Source: Sarocladium kiliense
Lineage: Eukaryota; Ascomycota; Sordariomycetes; Hypocreales; Sarocladiaceae
Length of the DNA stretch: 64,000 nucleotides
Direction of reading: 5' to 3'
Assembly: GCA_030734395.1 (NCBI GenBank)
Contig: JAUZTG010000042.1
Location: 1,116,001-1,180,000 of the forward strand
Shown in pieces: positions 11,604-23,487 of the stretch; position 1 is the stretch's first letter; every line of letters starts with the position of its first letter. A program made the translations under genes and the position numbers. Under the pieces are notes generated by a model. It did not search any database. It saw nothing but the letters and a program-made list of their open reading frames with translations, and was not told the DNA's origin.

Positions 11604-11840
11604 GTTTACAGCTCTTGCTGTATGGCCACCAGAATTGAGTGTTACAGATACCACAGTGCGAGCGAACATAGTCCGCTCACGGACTGCGTGCCCCAACAAC
11701 AAACATTTCAAAGTTCAGACATCTCGATTTTGTGTACGATTTCCTATCTCGCAAGAAGACGTGGGCAAAGAAACTCCCGAAACCCGTTTTTACACACCCG
11801 CGCCAAAGAACAAAGATACCCTGTCTATCGCTCCAACTTT

Positions 11841-13121
11841 TCAGTCCTCTTCGATCACGCTGACCCTCGCGCCAGGGTGAGGAGTCGTGCCATTCTTCTC
11901 CCGTCTGGTGCGCACGGCAGATGCGAGGTCTTCGAGAACGGTGACGGTGTCCTCCCAGTTGATGCAGGCATCAGTGATACTGACACCCTTCTTCAGCGCC
12001 GAGGGGCCTTCCTTAGGGACCTTCTGGTTGCCTTCGTTGATGTTGGACTCAATCATGACGCCAATGATGGAGCGCTCTCCCTCGCGGAGCTGCTCAGCGA
12101 CTACGGCAGCGACCTTGGGCTGGTTCTTGTGGTTCTTCTGGGAGTTGCCTGTGCAGATCGGGTCAGCGAGTACAGTTCGTGGGACAGATCAATTCTTGAA
12201 ACGTACCGTGTGAGCAGTCAATCATGATGGCCTGCTTCTGGCCCTTCTCTTCAAGGGTTTTCTTGGCGGCTTGGACGCTCTCCTTGTCGAAGTTGGGGCC
12301 CTTAGTACCACCGCGCAGGATGACAAAACCATGCTCGTTGCCCTTGGTGCGGGTGATAGCGGCCAAACCCTGCTTAGTGACACCCATGAAGTGATGTCTT
12401 GCGGCAGCAGCGCCAATGGCGTCAATGGCCGGGCCAAGGCTGCCGTCGGTGCCGTTCTTGAAGCCAACAGGGAAGGACAGACCAGACGCAAGCTCACGGT
12501 GGAGCTGGGACTCTGTGGTACGGGCGCCAATGGCACCCACGGAGATGCAGTCTGCGAGGAACTGAGGGGAAATTGTATCAAGCATCTCGCTAGCAATAGG
12601 CATCTCGTTGGCAGTCAGATCAACGAAAAGCTGACGAGAGACTCGAAGACCCTTGTTGATCTGGAAAGAGTCATCAATATCGGGGTCGTTGATGAGACCC
12701 TTCCAGCCGACGGTTGTACGTGGCTTCTCGAGGTAGGCTCGCATGACGACACAGAGTTCGTTCTTAAGTGACTCGGCGAGGGTCTTGAGGCGAGCAGCGT
12801 ACTCGTGAGCAGTCTGAGGATCGTGAATGGAGCAGGGGCCGACGACGACGAGGAGACGGTCGCTCTGACCCATGATGATCTCTGCGGAGTCAAGACGACC
12901 CTTGACAACGGTCTGGATCGCCTTCTCGGGCATGGGGATCTCGGAGGTGAGAAGGGCCGGGGGGATCAGAGGATCCTGACCGAGGACTGCGGTTTGTCAG
13001 ATGCGGCTGCGCGACGAGTGGCATGGTCGCCAGACTATGCATGCTAGCATGGACCAAGTGTTCAGATTGACATACTTCGGGTGTCATCCGCAATGAGCGG
13101 AGTGATGTCGAGACCTGCCAT
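11841..13121 (-). CDS. 3-deoxy-D-arabino-heptulosonate-7-phosphate (DAHP) synthase, ARO3/ARO4 type
   Basis: Three exons, 13076-13121, 12207-12986 and 11841-12148, with introns of 89 and 58 bp, give 377 residues, the usual size for type I enzymes. The enzyme condenses phosphoenolpyruvate with erythrose 4-phosphate in the first step of the shikimate pathway in the cytosol. Family motifs: QDPLIPP near the start, VVVGPCSIHDPQTAHEYA, RAYLEKPRTTVGWKG, GAIGARTTESQ, and MIDCSHGNSQKNH near the end; the last is reconstructed exactly across intron 2. Allosteric class (Phe-, Tyr- or Trp-sensitive) cannot be read safely from sequence. Two TGACTC elements upstream resemble sites for the Gcn4/CPC1 regulator. 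Confidence 0.96.
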
Positions 13122-13235
13122 GTTTACAGCGGTGGGATGTGAAGCTGGGAGAGCGATGTCGGTGTTGCTACCCTGGATGGAAAAGCTATACAGGTTGGGT
13201 CCGTTGGTGAGGAATGTATTAACAATGAAGAACTC

Positions 13236-13335
13236 GAGTCAAAGGCGAGTTTTTAAAACTTCAAAATGAAGTCCTCTGAGGCGTGGAAAAAAGGATTGGG
13301 ACGAGGTCGGAGCGATGCGAGAGAGAGAAGAGTCA
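13236..13335 (-). promoter_or_regulatory. Two TGACTC (Gcn4/CPC1-like) elements before DAHP synthase
   Basis: GAGTCA on the plus strand (TGACTC on the gene's strand) occurs at 13236-13241 and 13330-13335, 115 and 209 bp upstream of the start. Each matches six of seven bases of TGASTCA, the site of Gcn4/CPC1, which induces amino-acid genes on starvation. Match seen; function inferred. Confidence 0.4.
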
Positions 13336-14429
13336 TAGAGCAAACAGGTGGTTCGAGCAAAAAAAGTTGTAACCCAATTTAGAGGTGGAGGGGTCGAGTG
13401 ACCGGCGCGAGCGGGAGGGACAACGCCAGCCAGCAGATGCAAGCCCGTGGATGGGCGGAATGGTGGGGAAGCTCGCTCCAATAGTGTACATTGAATTTGA
13501 GAGCTGGCATTACCACAGTGGCTGTTCTAATGTTGATCGTTTGGTCCAACCTGGCCAGCTAAGTTCTACATCGACTTTGAGCATCGGTGTGGAAGCACGG
13601 CATCTGATGCTGAAGAGACTAGCTTAAGGTATGAGTCTCAGTATGGCGACTGTGAGTGTCCAACTGGCCTGCTCCTGCTGGGGAGTGAGATTTGAACATT
13701 GAACTAACAATGCCCGATGTGTTCGGGACTTTGTGCGTACCAAGGTGCTCACCTAGGTCAGCCACAACGGAGGGTGTCTCCGAAAGACGGTGAAGCCCAG
13801 AACACACCTTACTCACCACGTCCCAGATGCCTCCAAGGTCATACCTAAGGTATGCGCCATCGATTCAATGTAACCATGGCTACAACAATAACTGCCAGAT
13901 AAATGACAGCCCTATACTTCCCTGTTCTTATGACAGAATATGAGGAGATGCGGCCAGATCGTGGTTTTCTTCACGCGGACGTAATTGATACTTGAGACTT
14001 GTCGCAGCGAGGGGCTACTGAAACCATGTTGTGGCCTTGGTGAGGGACCCCCAGCTACGGCACCTTAAGCGAAAGGTAGGGTAAGGTAAGTTGTTGACTG
14101 GCGGCCTCAAGCAAAGACTCTTCAATTGGCCGCAATCAGGGTCTGGAAAATCCCACAAAATTCGAAAAGCCCCAGGAGACACCGCTGAATTGATGAGGAT
14201 AACCACAATGCCATTGCCAACCCCTAGTGCTCGGAATGGTCCAGGTTCCCGATCAGTGTACCTCGGAGCAGGGTACCGTGAGTCCGGCCTCGGCGTCGAC
14301 GAACGCGTGACAATGGGTAGACCAGGGGTTGGACGGACTGGACCAGGGCCAGGTTCTGCCCAAGGCTTCACCATGCTTCAGGTTTGGCAGCTCTCTGTGG
14401 GCGTGCAGTGTTTACCATCGTGAAGCTTC
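13336..14429. other. Intergenic, nothing recognised
   Basis: No frame with family character; no repeat or RNA gene seen. Confidence 0.45.
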
Positions 14430-15411
14430 GTGTCTGTCATCTTTTTAGAACTCCTTCCTTTCCCCTTTGCACACCAACCTCTTGGGAGATATCCAAAAAC
14501 CTACAACCTCTTTCTACTGACCCTCTTTCTTCTGCCCGTTCCTTACAGTCCTTGTAATTCGCTGCTCGTTGTTTCTTACTTTCCACACGTTCTCTTGCTT
14601 CTGCCTGTTATTCTCCGTGTTTTGTTTTGTTCTACCGTTGGTTGGTGCTGGACGCCCTCACACGCTCACTTCTAACCAAGTCTCGAATCGCGTCCTCTCT
14701 ACGGAGCATATTCACTCACTTCTTTTTTGTATTTTATTACTTCCCGGCATCTCTCTGTGCAAACAAGCGAAGAAGCAACGCCAGCGCATTCTCTTTGCCA
14801 GTCAAGACATTCCAATCTCAGCGACCTCGCTGTCCAACCCAGCCACCAGCCCAGTCACACAGCCACAGGTCTCAGGCGCTGCATCCGCTGCATCCCTCCG
14901 TTGGGACGTCACTGTCAAGCAACCACGGCGCACTCCGCCTCGCCCCAATTGCCACTGCCACAGCACCTGGCCCAGGCTGCCCTGTTCCCTGCTCGTCGCC
15001 TCTAGTTCCTCATCAGCCTCGCATTTCCGGCTTGGCTCAGCCTGTGCTTCCAGGCTTCGAAGCCTTCACGGGTGTCGACTTCCCACGTCACCACCATCCT
15101 TCACAGCATCAGCGAGCGCCTGTCTAGATCTGACTCCAACCACTGTAGCGCATCACCTTGCATTTCGCAAGCTCCCGACTGCGCCAACTAAGACACCAAT
15201 CCCAGACAATCGCCCACCGACCCCGCATACTCGCATACGGCTGCATAAGTACAACTTGCGACTTCAGCCAGCCCTTCACCCACTTGTCACAGGCCTTCCA
15301 AGCTTGTGTTGCGACTCACTCCTCGGCCATTAATCTAAAGCCTTCTTTCCATCTGTCGCCCTCTCAGCTTCCCATCCGCCCTGGTCACAGCCAGTCTATT
15401 CCGTTCTTGAG
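14430..15411 (+). other. Long pyrimidine-rich leader with upstream ATGs
   Basis: About 1 kb of T/C-rich sequence precedes the start codon at 15412. It contains many CTTT/TTCC tracts and several short upstream ORFs (for example from 14430, 14569 and 14627) with no protein-like composition. This looks like promoter plus a long 5' UTR; transcript evidence is needed to place the start site. Confidence 0.45.
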
Positions 15412-16381
15412 ATGTTCGCCACGCAGCACTACATGGAAAATCCGGCCGATAGCCCGAGGAAGCGAGGTCGGGACGATGAAAGCGTCCTTGGACCGCTATC
15501 ACCAAGCTTCGGGGAGCACCGCCATGTTCGTTCCATCCTTGTCACTGGCGGAAAGTTCTCAACAAATGACTAACAAGTAACAGAAACGTATCCAATGCCT
15601 GCCACTCCGGTCTTCGCCTCGACAGACACACAATGCCGTATCCGACGCTTTCGATGGCACAGATGGCACACACCAGCATCCTCAATCACACTTTTCACCA
15701 TGGTCATCATCACCAGCCACCGGGCAATTTCCTCAAGATGACGAGATGGATATGATGGAGACCCTAAACTCGGCGCCCCCCTCTCGCCTTGAAGCCGTTC
15801 GAATCGACCACGAGAACGATGGACCTGGCGGTCGGATGCCAACACCCATTCAGCCCAGCTTCGCAGCACAAGTTCGTGGCCAACAAAACGGCTGGGGACC
15901 CTCTGGGCAGGCTACACCACCGCTCAACGGTGTCGTCAACCTCGGTCATCATCACACAGGCTCTATGGATGGCTCCTTGGTGCCACGGACGATTGGCAAC
16001 GAAGCTGACTGGCATGCTGTGCAGCAAAACCGGCGGCTTCCATCCCCCATCTCTGAGGGCGACGATTCCTCGCAGCAGCTCAAGGAGTTTGCCGATGTCT
16101 CTATTCACCACCATGGATCCCAGGACACTGGCGACCATGAAATGGACCATCCTAACGCCATGATGGATGTCGAGCCACGCACAAGCACGCCCCCTCTTGA
16201 TGCCAATGGCGAACCTACGACACCATCACCGAAGCGAGGACATGTGCGCAACATGCACACCGTCAACAACTGGACCTGGCAGCCTGGCATGAAGAAGAGC
16301 TTCAGTATAGGATACAGATCGGACTGCGAGAAATGCAGGCTTAAAGTTCCTGGCCACTTCAACCACATCATCATCTCATAG
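15412..16381 (+). CDS. Conserved fungal protein of unknown function with a C-terminal CxxC
   Basis: Exon 1 (15412-15525) begins MFATQHYMENPADSPRKRGR; a 58-bp intron (15526-15583, branch ACTAAC) joins it in phase 0 to exon 2 (15584-16381), giving 303 residues. The N-terminus has a basic KRGR cluster that could be a nuclear signal. The middle is low-complexity, rich in Pro, Ser, Gln and His. The last 40 residues (NNWTWQPGMKKSFSIGYRSD, then CEKCRLKVPGHFNHI) look strongly conserved and contain a CxxC pair. I recall similar C-termini in uncharacterised ascomycete proteins but know no function. The donor GTTCGT is weak, but branch, acceptor and frame agree. A nuclear role is a guess from composition. 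Confidence 0.7.
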
Positions 16382-17273
16382 GAGCAGTCGCACGACTCCA
16401 CCAGGAAATATGGCCACGCATGCATTCATACTTGGCCCTGCAGGTGGCTATCATTCACACATCTGTCGGAGAATCTCAGGATACTAAGATTCTCCTGCAA
16501 CATGATCTGTGCCTCGGGAGACGGCAACCGGATCCACCAGTACCCTTACCTGAAGAGCCTCATCTTTGGGAAGTTAAGGAACATCACCACTTTGGCTCAA
16601 CGCGAGCGTTTCATTCATCATTCGGAGGTAAAAGGGGACATTAAGCGATCATACTGGCGTTTCGAATTCTCTCACTTCGCTTTTCCGGTATGCCTACCAA
16701 GGGGCAAACCTTGTACACTCGGTGCTAGCCAGCCATTTTTCTTACATCATCATCGTCGTTCTTTCGTTCTTCCTTTTGCATCTACACACAGGTTATAGCG
16801 TTGATTTCGATTGGTATTGTTTAACTTGGGTTTGTTGTGAAGGAGGCACCCGGGCCAGACAGCAATAGGCCTTGCCAGTATAGCAGGTAGATTGCGGATT
16901 TTACGGGTAGATGCCCAAGAGAGACCTTTGTTTTCCGGCGAATTGGAACCATAACTCAATAAGAATTCACTTTTGGTACAGCCATCTTGTCATAAGTACT
17001 TTGCTTTAACGTAGTGAAATTGATATCGCTGGATATAGAGAACATGGTAATGCATGTAAGTAGCGATGGATGCTAGACGCGATCTTCCCCTCCCCAGTAT
17101 GACCAGAAACCCATGACGCCGTCTGATGCGCAACCCCATCTACAATATATGATACAGATTGACCTCTGCCAGGCCTTTTGATGAACAGGGCATGGTCATT
17201 ACCCCAAACAAGCCAATGCCTCGTACTCTTGACACCATATAGTACATTTTGTTGCTGTAAACGATCCTCGCCA
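16382..17273. other. Intergenic between convergent genes
   Basis: 3' flanks of the unknown gene and of the COX14-like gene. Nothing else seen. Confidence 0.5.
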
Positions 17274-18228
17274 TTACCACCAACCCTTCTTCTTGCTTTC
17301 GGTTGTCGAGGCTCCAGCGGCATTGAGACCTAGTTGGTCAAGAGCACCTCCCTTCCGCTGGTTCTCCAGCTCAGCCTCCCAGGCTGCCGAAGCCTTCTCT
17401 TCCACCGTCTTCACCGCGTTAGTCGCACCATTCGCAACCTCTTCCCCAGCTCCGGCGGCTTTATCCTCGGTCTTCGCGGCCGCCTTGCCACCGCCGAACA
17501 GTCCCGCAACAACACCGAAGACGCCTTTGCCCTCGCCCTGCAGCTTTGGCTGGATCGTCTCCTCGAAATGTGTCCTACGCTCGGGTGGGGACAGCAGCGG
17601 CGGGAGCTTGGTGCCGCTGGCCTCGGCATCACGGTTGGCTTCTTCGACCATCAAAGCCTGCTCGGGAGTGGCCTTTCCTTGCATGTAGGCCATACGGGCG
17701 GAGGCGAGGGCATCGTCTTGGAGGGCTTGTTGGGCGGCGAGCCATTCGGAGCGGCGGGCGCGATTGTAGCGAATCATGTCCCATACGGAGTAGATAGAGA
17801 CGATACCGGCAACGACTGCAACGTTTGCGTCAGCAACTGCACATTGATGCTTGCGGTGCCTTCTTCCAAAAGGAGAGTCTCATAGAGGGGAGCCAGGACG
17901 TACCTGTGAAGATGACAACGCCGGTCACAGTGAACCTGTGGACAACGTTGAGAACTCTTCTTGATCCGTCAATCAGTCTGTCCGATGTGCTTATTTGAGC
18001 CTGCTGTGCCGCCAGATGAGCTTGTCTCAACCTCCTGACGCGTTGCTCTGGTGTCTCGCCCGGCAACCTCGCAGCCCTTTGAGAAGCGGTCTTTGCAGCG
18101 GCCTTCGCAGCGGGACTACTCGGAGCTCCAGCTGTCGATGCCGTTGCGGCTTTGGACGTGGCGTGTGGAATCGTCGATGTGAACCTTGTCGCATCCTTGA
18201 CGGAGCGGGGGCCTACCCTCGAAGCCAT
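17274..18228 (-). CDS. COX14-type cytochrome c oxidase assembly protein
   Basis: Two exons, 17904-18228 and 17274-17815, with an 88-bp intron, give 288 residues. The N-terminus is basic and Ser/Ala-rich (MASRVGPRSVKDATRFTSTI), consistent with mitochondrial import. TPEQRVRRLRQAHLAAQQAQ follows, then a helix leading to one transmembrane segment reconstructed across the intron (VHRFTVTGVVIFTVVAGIVS), then NRARRSEWLAAQQALQDDAL. This layout matches the fungal family annotated as cytochrome oxidase c assembly (COX14 Pfam family), which acts in the inner membrane during complex IV assembly. The C-terminal half is a low-complexity Ala/Glu/Lys stretch ending KKKGWW. It is longer than yeast Cox14, as is usual in filamentous fungi. 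The family is likely; the precise role is inferred. Confidence 0.75.
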
Positions 18229-19468
18229 GGCTGGAAATCGAGGACAAAGATCTGGTGAGGAGGGTGAAGTTGCGGATGTTAGATGGAATTCGGGGGCGGA
18301 TGTGCTGAGGACGATGGTGGTGTCATGAGATTTTTCGGGTATGAGTGGAAAGTAGGCCTTGTGATTGGGTCGGTGGAACCTCGGAACGCGACGCGGTGCT
18401 GGAGCTCTACGGAAGTACGGATTACATGGACGATCTTGGTGAGAAGTGGCCACGAAGAGTCCGAGTGAATAATGCATGAGAAGGATGGTTGATCGCGAGA
18501 GGCTGAGGGTTTAGGGAAAGACCGCGTTATCCACCTCCAAACGGTTCCCAGCTAATGAAGGGGTCGCACAGTCACGTTCAAGCCGCAAGCTTGGCTACAT
18601 GCCCGAGGAGCTACACGATGGCCGCATCCGCGATCGTGATGGTCAATTGAAGCACTGATGATCTGTCTTGCTCGGAAAGATTCTGTTGGTATGTAATTGG
18701 ATGGGCTTGCGGCGTTGGTGTAGCGGCGTTGGTGGAAGATGCTATTTGGCACCTGGTCAAAATCTCACGATAGTTTCCATCGTCGACAATGGACCCTGAC
18801 CACACGCCGTACTGCTACAAGCCTCGCGTCATTCCGCAATCCCCATTCTCAAGCTTCAGAGGTTCAGCAGTGTCTCAGCTGCATCGACAGCACATTATTT
18901 ATTCAGGGCATTACTTCCAAAGTCTCAAAAGTCCTCAGCAGTCTTCTCCATGGCGCCGCACCAGGCGGCAACCACAATGAAAACGAGGTGCAAATCAAAA
19001 ATTACGCCCCCCATGGCCCCGAAGGACAATGGAGCGTGGGACGACTCCGCGCTGTGCAATGCAGGCCTCCCACACTGAACCCCCCGGTTCTTGAGCTGGG
19101 GAATTCGGAACAAGGTAAGTATGAAGAAGAGAAAAGGAAGAGAAAAGCTCAAGAGAGCGAGAGCGCGTCGGGCGTTTTATAGCTCTGTGGAGGCCCCCTT
19201 GGAGCCCCGCCTTCATCTCTGCCTGGCCGCGTCAGGCGTTAAAACTGGGTCCCAGGGAATTTTGGCTGGCATGCCGTGAGCCAAAAGATTCGCGAAAACA
19301 CGTGACCTGCTCGAATCTCCAAAGTCAGGTTGGTGCGACCCGCTTTTCTTGAGGGCTCGAAAACCCTGTCCAAATTCAGCGGCAGCGAAGGACTCAACCT
19401 CATTCCGCCCGCCTTGAATTCTTGACGACCTCAACCGCCGTACTGACCATCCGCAGCAAGCAGTCAAA
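18229..19468. promoter_or_regulatory. Upstream region of two divergent genes
   Basis: 1.24 kb between the COX14-like gene (minus) and eL13 (plus). Short frames only. Confidence 0.45.
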
Positions 19469-20442
19469 ATGGTATGATACCACCCCAAACGTCTACGACA
19501 ATCCAGTCGAGACAACATAAGACGAATTCGACCATGCTGACTTCTTCCGACTCCAGGCGATCAAGCACAACCAGAAGATCGTTAAGACCCGTGAGCCACC
19601 ACCGCTTCCCAACATCTCGCTCGCACTGCATCATTCTTGCCCGCATACCGACGAACCCGAAAAATGAAGATCGAAACGTTGCATGCGCGGACGGATTGAA
19701 TTGGCATAGCGAGCGAAAATTGGAAACCGAGAACGTCCATGCTGACTGAAAGTTCTTAGATCTCCGCAAGGACTGGCAGCGTCGGGTCAAGACGCACTTC
19801 GACCAGGCCGGCAAGAAGAAGTCAAGACGCACCGCCCGTCAGGCCAAGGCCGCCGCCGTCGCTCCCCGACCCGTCGACAAGCTGAAGCCCATTGTGCGAT
19901 GCCCGACCATCAAGTACAACCGCCGCGTTCGTACCGGCCGTGGCTTCACTCTCGCTGAGCTGAAGGTATGTGATATCGAATTTTGTCTGCGAAGACACCA
20001 CATCATCGTTTTCAAGCACCATGTCTCTGACAATTTGCAATAGGAGGCTGGTATTCCCCGCGCTATGGCTCCCACCATCGGCATCGCTGTCGACTTCCGC
20101 CGCCAGAACCTCTCCGAGGAGTCCCTCGCCGCCAACGTTGCCCGCCTGAAGGCCTACCAGCAGCGCCTTATCCTCCTGCCCCGCCGATCCAACGCCCCCA
20201 AGAAGGGTGACACCAAGACCGACCTCTCCAAGGTCGAGAAGGTCTCCCACGTCTCCGCCGCTCTGCCCATCGCCCCCACCGACATCGCCTTCAAGGAGAT
20301 CAGCAAGGGTGACATGCCCGCTGCCGTTGAGGGTGGTGCGTACAGGGCTCTCCGTGAGGCCCGCGCCAACAAGCGCTACCAGGGTGCCCGGGAGAAGCGT
20401 GCGCGTGAGAAGGCTGAGGCGGAGGCCGACAAGAAGAAATAG
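19469..20442 (+). CDS. RPL13: Cytosolic large ribosomal subunit protein eL13
   Basis: Four exons: 19469-19471, 19557-19590, 19760-19965 and 20044-20442, with introns of 85, 169 and 78 bp, giving 213 residues. The first exon is the ATG alone, followed directly by GTATGA. The protein reads MAIKHNQKIVKTHLRKDWQR, then RRVRTGRGFTLAELKEAGIP and RAMAPTIGIAVDFRRQN. This is the characteristic eL13 sequence, with FTLAELK-EAGI joined exactly over intron 3. It is a structural protein of the 60S subunit. Strong codon bias (C/G in the third position) fits high expression. The 169-bp intron 2 was checked for a snoRNA; no clean box was found. Confidence 0.97.
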
Positions 20443-20736
20443 AGGATGGGCGAGCGCCGGGAAAAAGTTTTTCTCATCAGCAGTAGCAGCACCGCTATGT
20501 CATTGCAACAAACGGGTCAACTGGTGTTCTGAGGATTTTCTGCTCTTTGCGTCTCAAAGGGATGGGGTGATGGATGGGGCCGAAGCTCGCCAGGAGAAGA
20601 GCTTGGCCAGGTTCATAGGGAACAGCCACTCTAGGTTCTCAAGAGAATTATTGCATGATCACAACCCTGAGGTGTCGACCTTCGTGTCATGCGTGAATGG
20701 AATACGAATTGCAAAAGATTTCTTCTGGATAATTTG

Positions 20737-22952
20737 CTATGTGCTCGACTCTTCCTTGATGTACACCATGCCAGTCTTAGCTGCTTTCTCCGCAGCAATC
20801 ATCTGCGTACCTTGAATAATGAGATCCTGCAGTAGAGCGTTTTGAGCAGGCGGCATTTCGGAGCCCTTGAACTTCAGTAATTCTGTGCAGAGCACGACCG
20901 CATTCTCTCGGTCCACCCTTGCCATGTTGGCCTTCTGTGCCGGGTCAACTTGTTGCGGTTCCAGCTGCATCGAACCACCCCCAAGGCTTCCATCAGTCAA
21001 TGCCTTTACTTCATCTGGAGTGCTAGCAGCTGGGACAGTTTGTTGACCTGTGATTGCCTGTACGAGGCTGCTTGACGCCATCGTATCCGCCAGAATGCCG
21101 CGGACCACGTCACTGCCGTCTTTCGATCGACACATCAAGGCGAAGACAAACCAGGCTTCGGACTGGAGTATAGGCCATTTCTGCTGGGTAATCAGGAAGC
21201 CGAGAGCCTGGCTGAGGTCGTGTTGTCTGTAGAAGATCTCACGGCGAATGTTGTCACCGCTGCCATCGGCTGAGTCGTCAACGGATTCAGGTGATGGTTG
21301 ACCTTGAATGCGAATAAAAGATCCTGCCTGCGGATCCCAGTCGGGAAGGACGACAGGAATGACAGGTGTGGAATGTAGAACACGACACAGCGCTGCCACT
21401 GCTCGAGCGGCTTCCAGCCGTGTCGGCTCTGCATCGGACCGCTTGAACAAAGACAGGAGTCCATGGAGGCTAGTCCGAGGACCCTCCGAGCTGGGTGACA
21501 GAGCGCCTAGAGGTGCACACATCCGCCTGACATTCTCCTGACAATTCACCAAGAGCAATCTTGTCAACGATGCTGCAGCAAAGTGAACCTGAGGAAGTGT
21601 CTCCAGTAGGTATATGCGAGGCACACAAGCAGGGTTCAGCAGTTCACCCAATAGTACCTTGTTCTTAGTGGGAATGGCAAGGTTCTTTAGGAAAGACAGA
21701 GAGCCGTGAAGAATCTGGGAGTCCGTGACCGTAGGGTCTGAAAGCAATGCGATGAGGGGTGCATGGGCTTTATGATCTTGTACCAACGCCAGGGCAACCT
21801 CATCGGACCGAGAGAGATTCCCTAAAGCAAGGGAAGCAGCTGCAAGGTTCGGACCGGATAACCAACTGAGAAGAATCTGTGCAGCAGGCGAGGGGAGTGG
21901 GTGGTACGTTGCGAAGGAATCGTGAGCAGAGAGGTCTGCAAGCATGCTGAGGAGTGCCGTCTTGAGTTGAGTGAACTGGGCGGCTGTATCTTCGTCATCA
22001 ATGGTGTGAATATCCACGCTCTGTGCTTGTTCGAACATTGCGAGGAACATGCCGAAATTCGGCCCCATCACTAGGCGGCCCTGTGATTCCTCCTTTGCCA
22101 GATAAGCGACTGCCACAGAGGCGAGCGATGTGAAGTCATCAATGTTGTCCCGGCGCCATGGACTCGTCGCAAGTTGCATCAGGATATCGACAGTATGCGA
22201 GCTCGCATTTTCTGTCTCGCATTCGTGAGTTACCAGGAGGGCAAGAATCTTACAGAAGAAGGGGACGAGGAGTGGCAGATTCGGCAGATTTCGCGTCGAG
22301 AAGAGATTGATAAGCTCGCTGCTCAGGCCAGCTTGTGAAGCCGCGATCTGAGCAGGCTCTGTGTCGGGACTTAGCAAAAACTCTCACCATAAATTAATAA
22401 TCACAATACTCACCATAGTCAACGAGGATGTTATACAAAACTGGAATCGCATAAGGTACTACCGCATCGACCTGGAGACATCGAATGATGGCTGGCAGGT
22501 AGTTTCCCTGCACTACCCGTGCCCGATTCTCATCAGTGTCCGCACATGAGTTTCCGATGAGTCTCAGGGCGTGAATCTGCAGCTGATGCCTCAATCCCTC
22601 TACCGTCAAGGCTCCCAGGAAGAAGTCCAAGATTTTGGAATCTCCGAATGGAAGCCGCCATGCCACTGTGGCCATTTGTCAACACTACTTCTCAGACCCC
22701 CTTGAACGCAGACTGACCGTCACGACTCCCGTTGCCGAGGCTCTCTGCGACCAGGTCAAGGTCCCCTGAGCCTGACTGCCACATGCTTTGACAGGTCGCT
22801 AGAGTGTCTGCGAGGAGCTCTGCCCTCCGCTCGCGAGCACCTGAAGGCTGTGACTCCTCGTCATAGTTGTCGACAGACAAGCCACTTCCCTCACGTTGTA
22901 GAAGTGAGGCAACGTCCGCGGGCGAAAGAATTTGCGTGGGTATTGACTCCAT
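20737..22952 (-). CDS. SmgGDS-like armadillo-repeat protein (small-GTPase stimulator family)
   Basis: Three exons, 22718-22952, 22414-22665 and 20737-22358, with introns of 52 and 55 bp, give 702 residues. The helical repeats include LGNGSRDVAWRLPFGDSKIL, LQIHALRLIGNSCADTDENR, VPYAIPVLYNILVDYEPAQ and LSFLKNLAIPTKNKVLLGEL, the armadillo pattern of fungal proteins related to RAP1GDS1 (SmgGDS). That family binds prenylated Rho/Rap-type GTPases and aids nucleotide exchange and trafficking. The intron 2 acceptor was chosen so that VDY-EPAQ is continuous; the nearer AG breaks frame. The product runs convergent to eL13 with 294 bp between their stops. The family is likely; the GTPase partner is unknown. 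Confidence 0.8.
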
Positions 22953-23487
22953 CCTTCCGGCTGTGATTCAGGTGTGTCGATGTTGCTGGCAGAGATGCGT
23001 AGAAGTGCTTCACGAGATTGGCACGGCGCTACTCTCCGTAATATGACCAGATGCAATCAAATGAAAGACAAAGTACATAACCAAAAGATATTCAAAAGCC
23101 ACTCAAATGACTTGTTCAACTTATTTTCGCCATGCAAAGATATTTTGCGCCATATATGAAGCCAAAGCTCGCCTGTATAGGGTACTACGTTCTCGGAGTT
23201 GCTCTTTACGATGTGTGCCTCGGTGAGCACTCGGTGAGCGGGCCAGCCTCGGTAAAACCGCAACTCCCCGATACTCGGTCGCGAAAATTAGACGCTTCTT
23301 CATCCCGAGCGAAAAAGTCCACGAGCACCTCAATCCCGGGGCACATTGCGCGCAGCGATCTCCTTTCATTTCTCTTTAGGGCATCGTTCCCTCGTACTGT
23401 CTAATTTGCCATCGGTGGAGAGAGATTCCTTACTTAGCCCGTTCGTTTGCTCGGCTACTGAGCCCTGTGTTTGCTCATCTACCCATC
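22953..23487. promoter_or_regulatory. Shared upstream region, SmgGDS-like and PAM16 genes
   Basis: 535 bp between two divergent starts. No TATA box or other strong motif seen. Confidence 0.45.

Noticed and set aside
14569..15333. 254-codon plus-strand frame in the leader before 15412
   Set aside because: Ser/Pro/Leu/Thr composition reflects CT-rich DNA; overlapping frames look equally good and none shows conserved motifs.
19591..19759. Possible intronic snoRNA in eL13 intron 2
   Set aside because: ATGAAGA and CTGA occur but do not form proper C and D boxes with a terminal stem; the CTGAC is better explained as the branch site.
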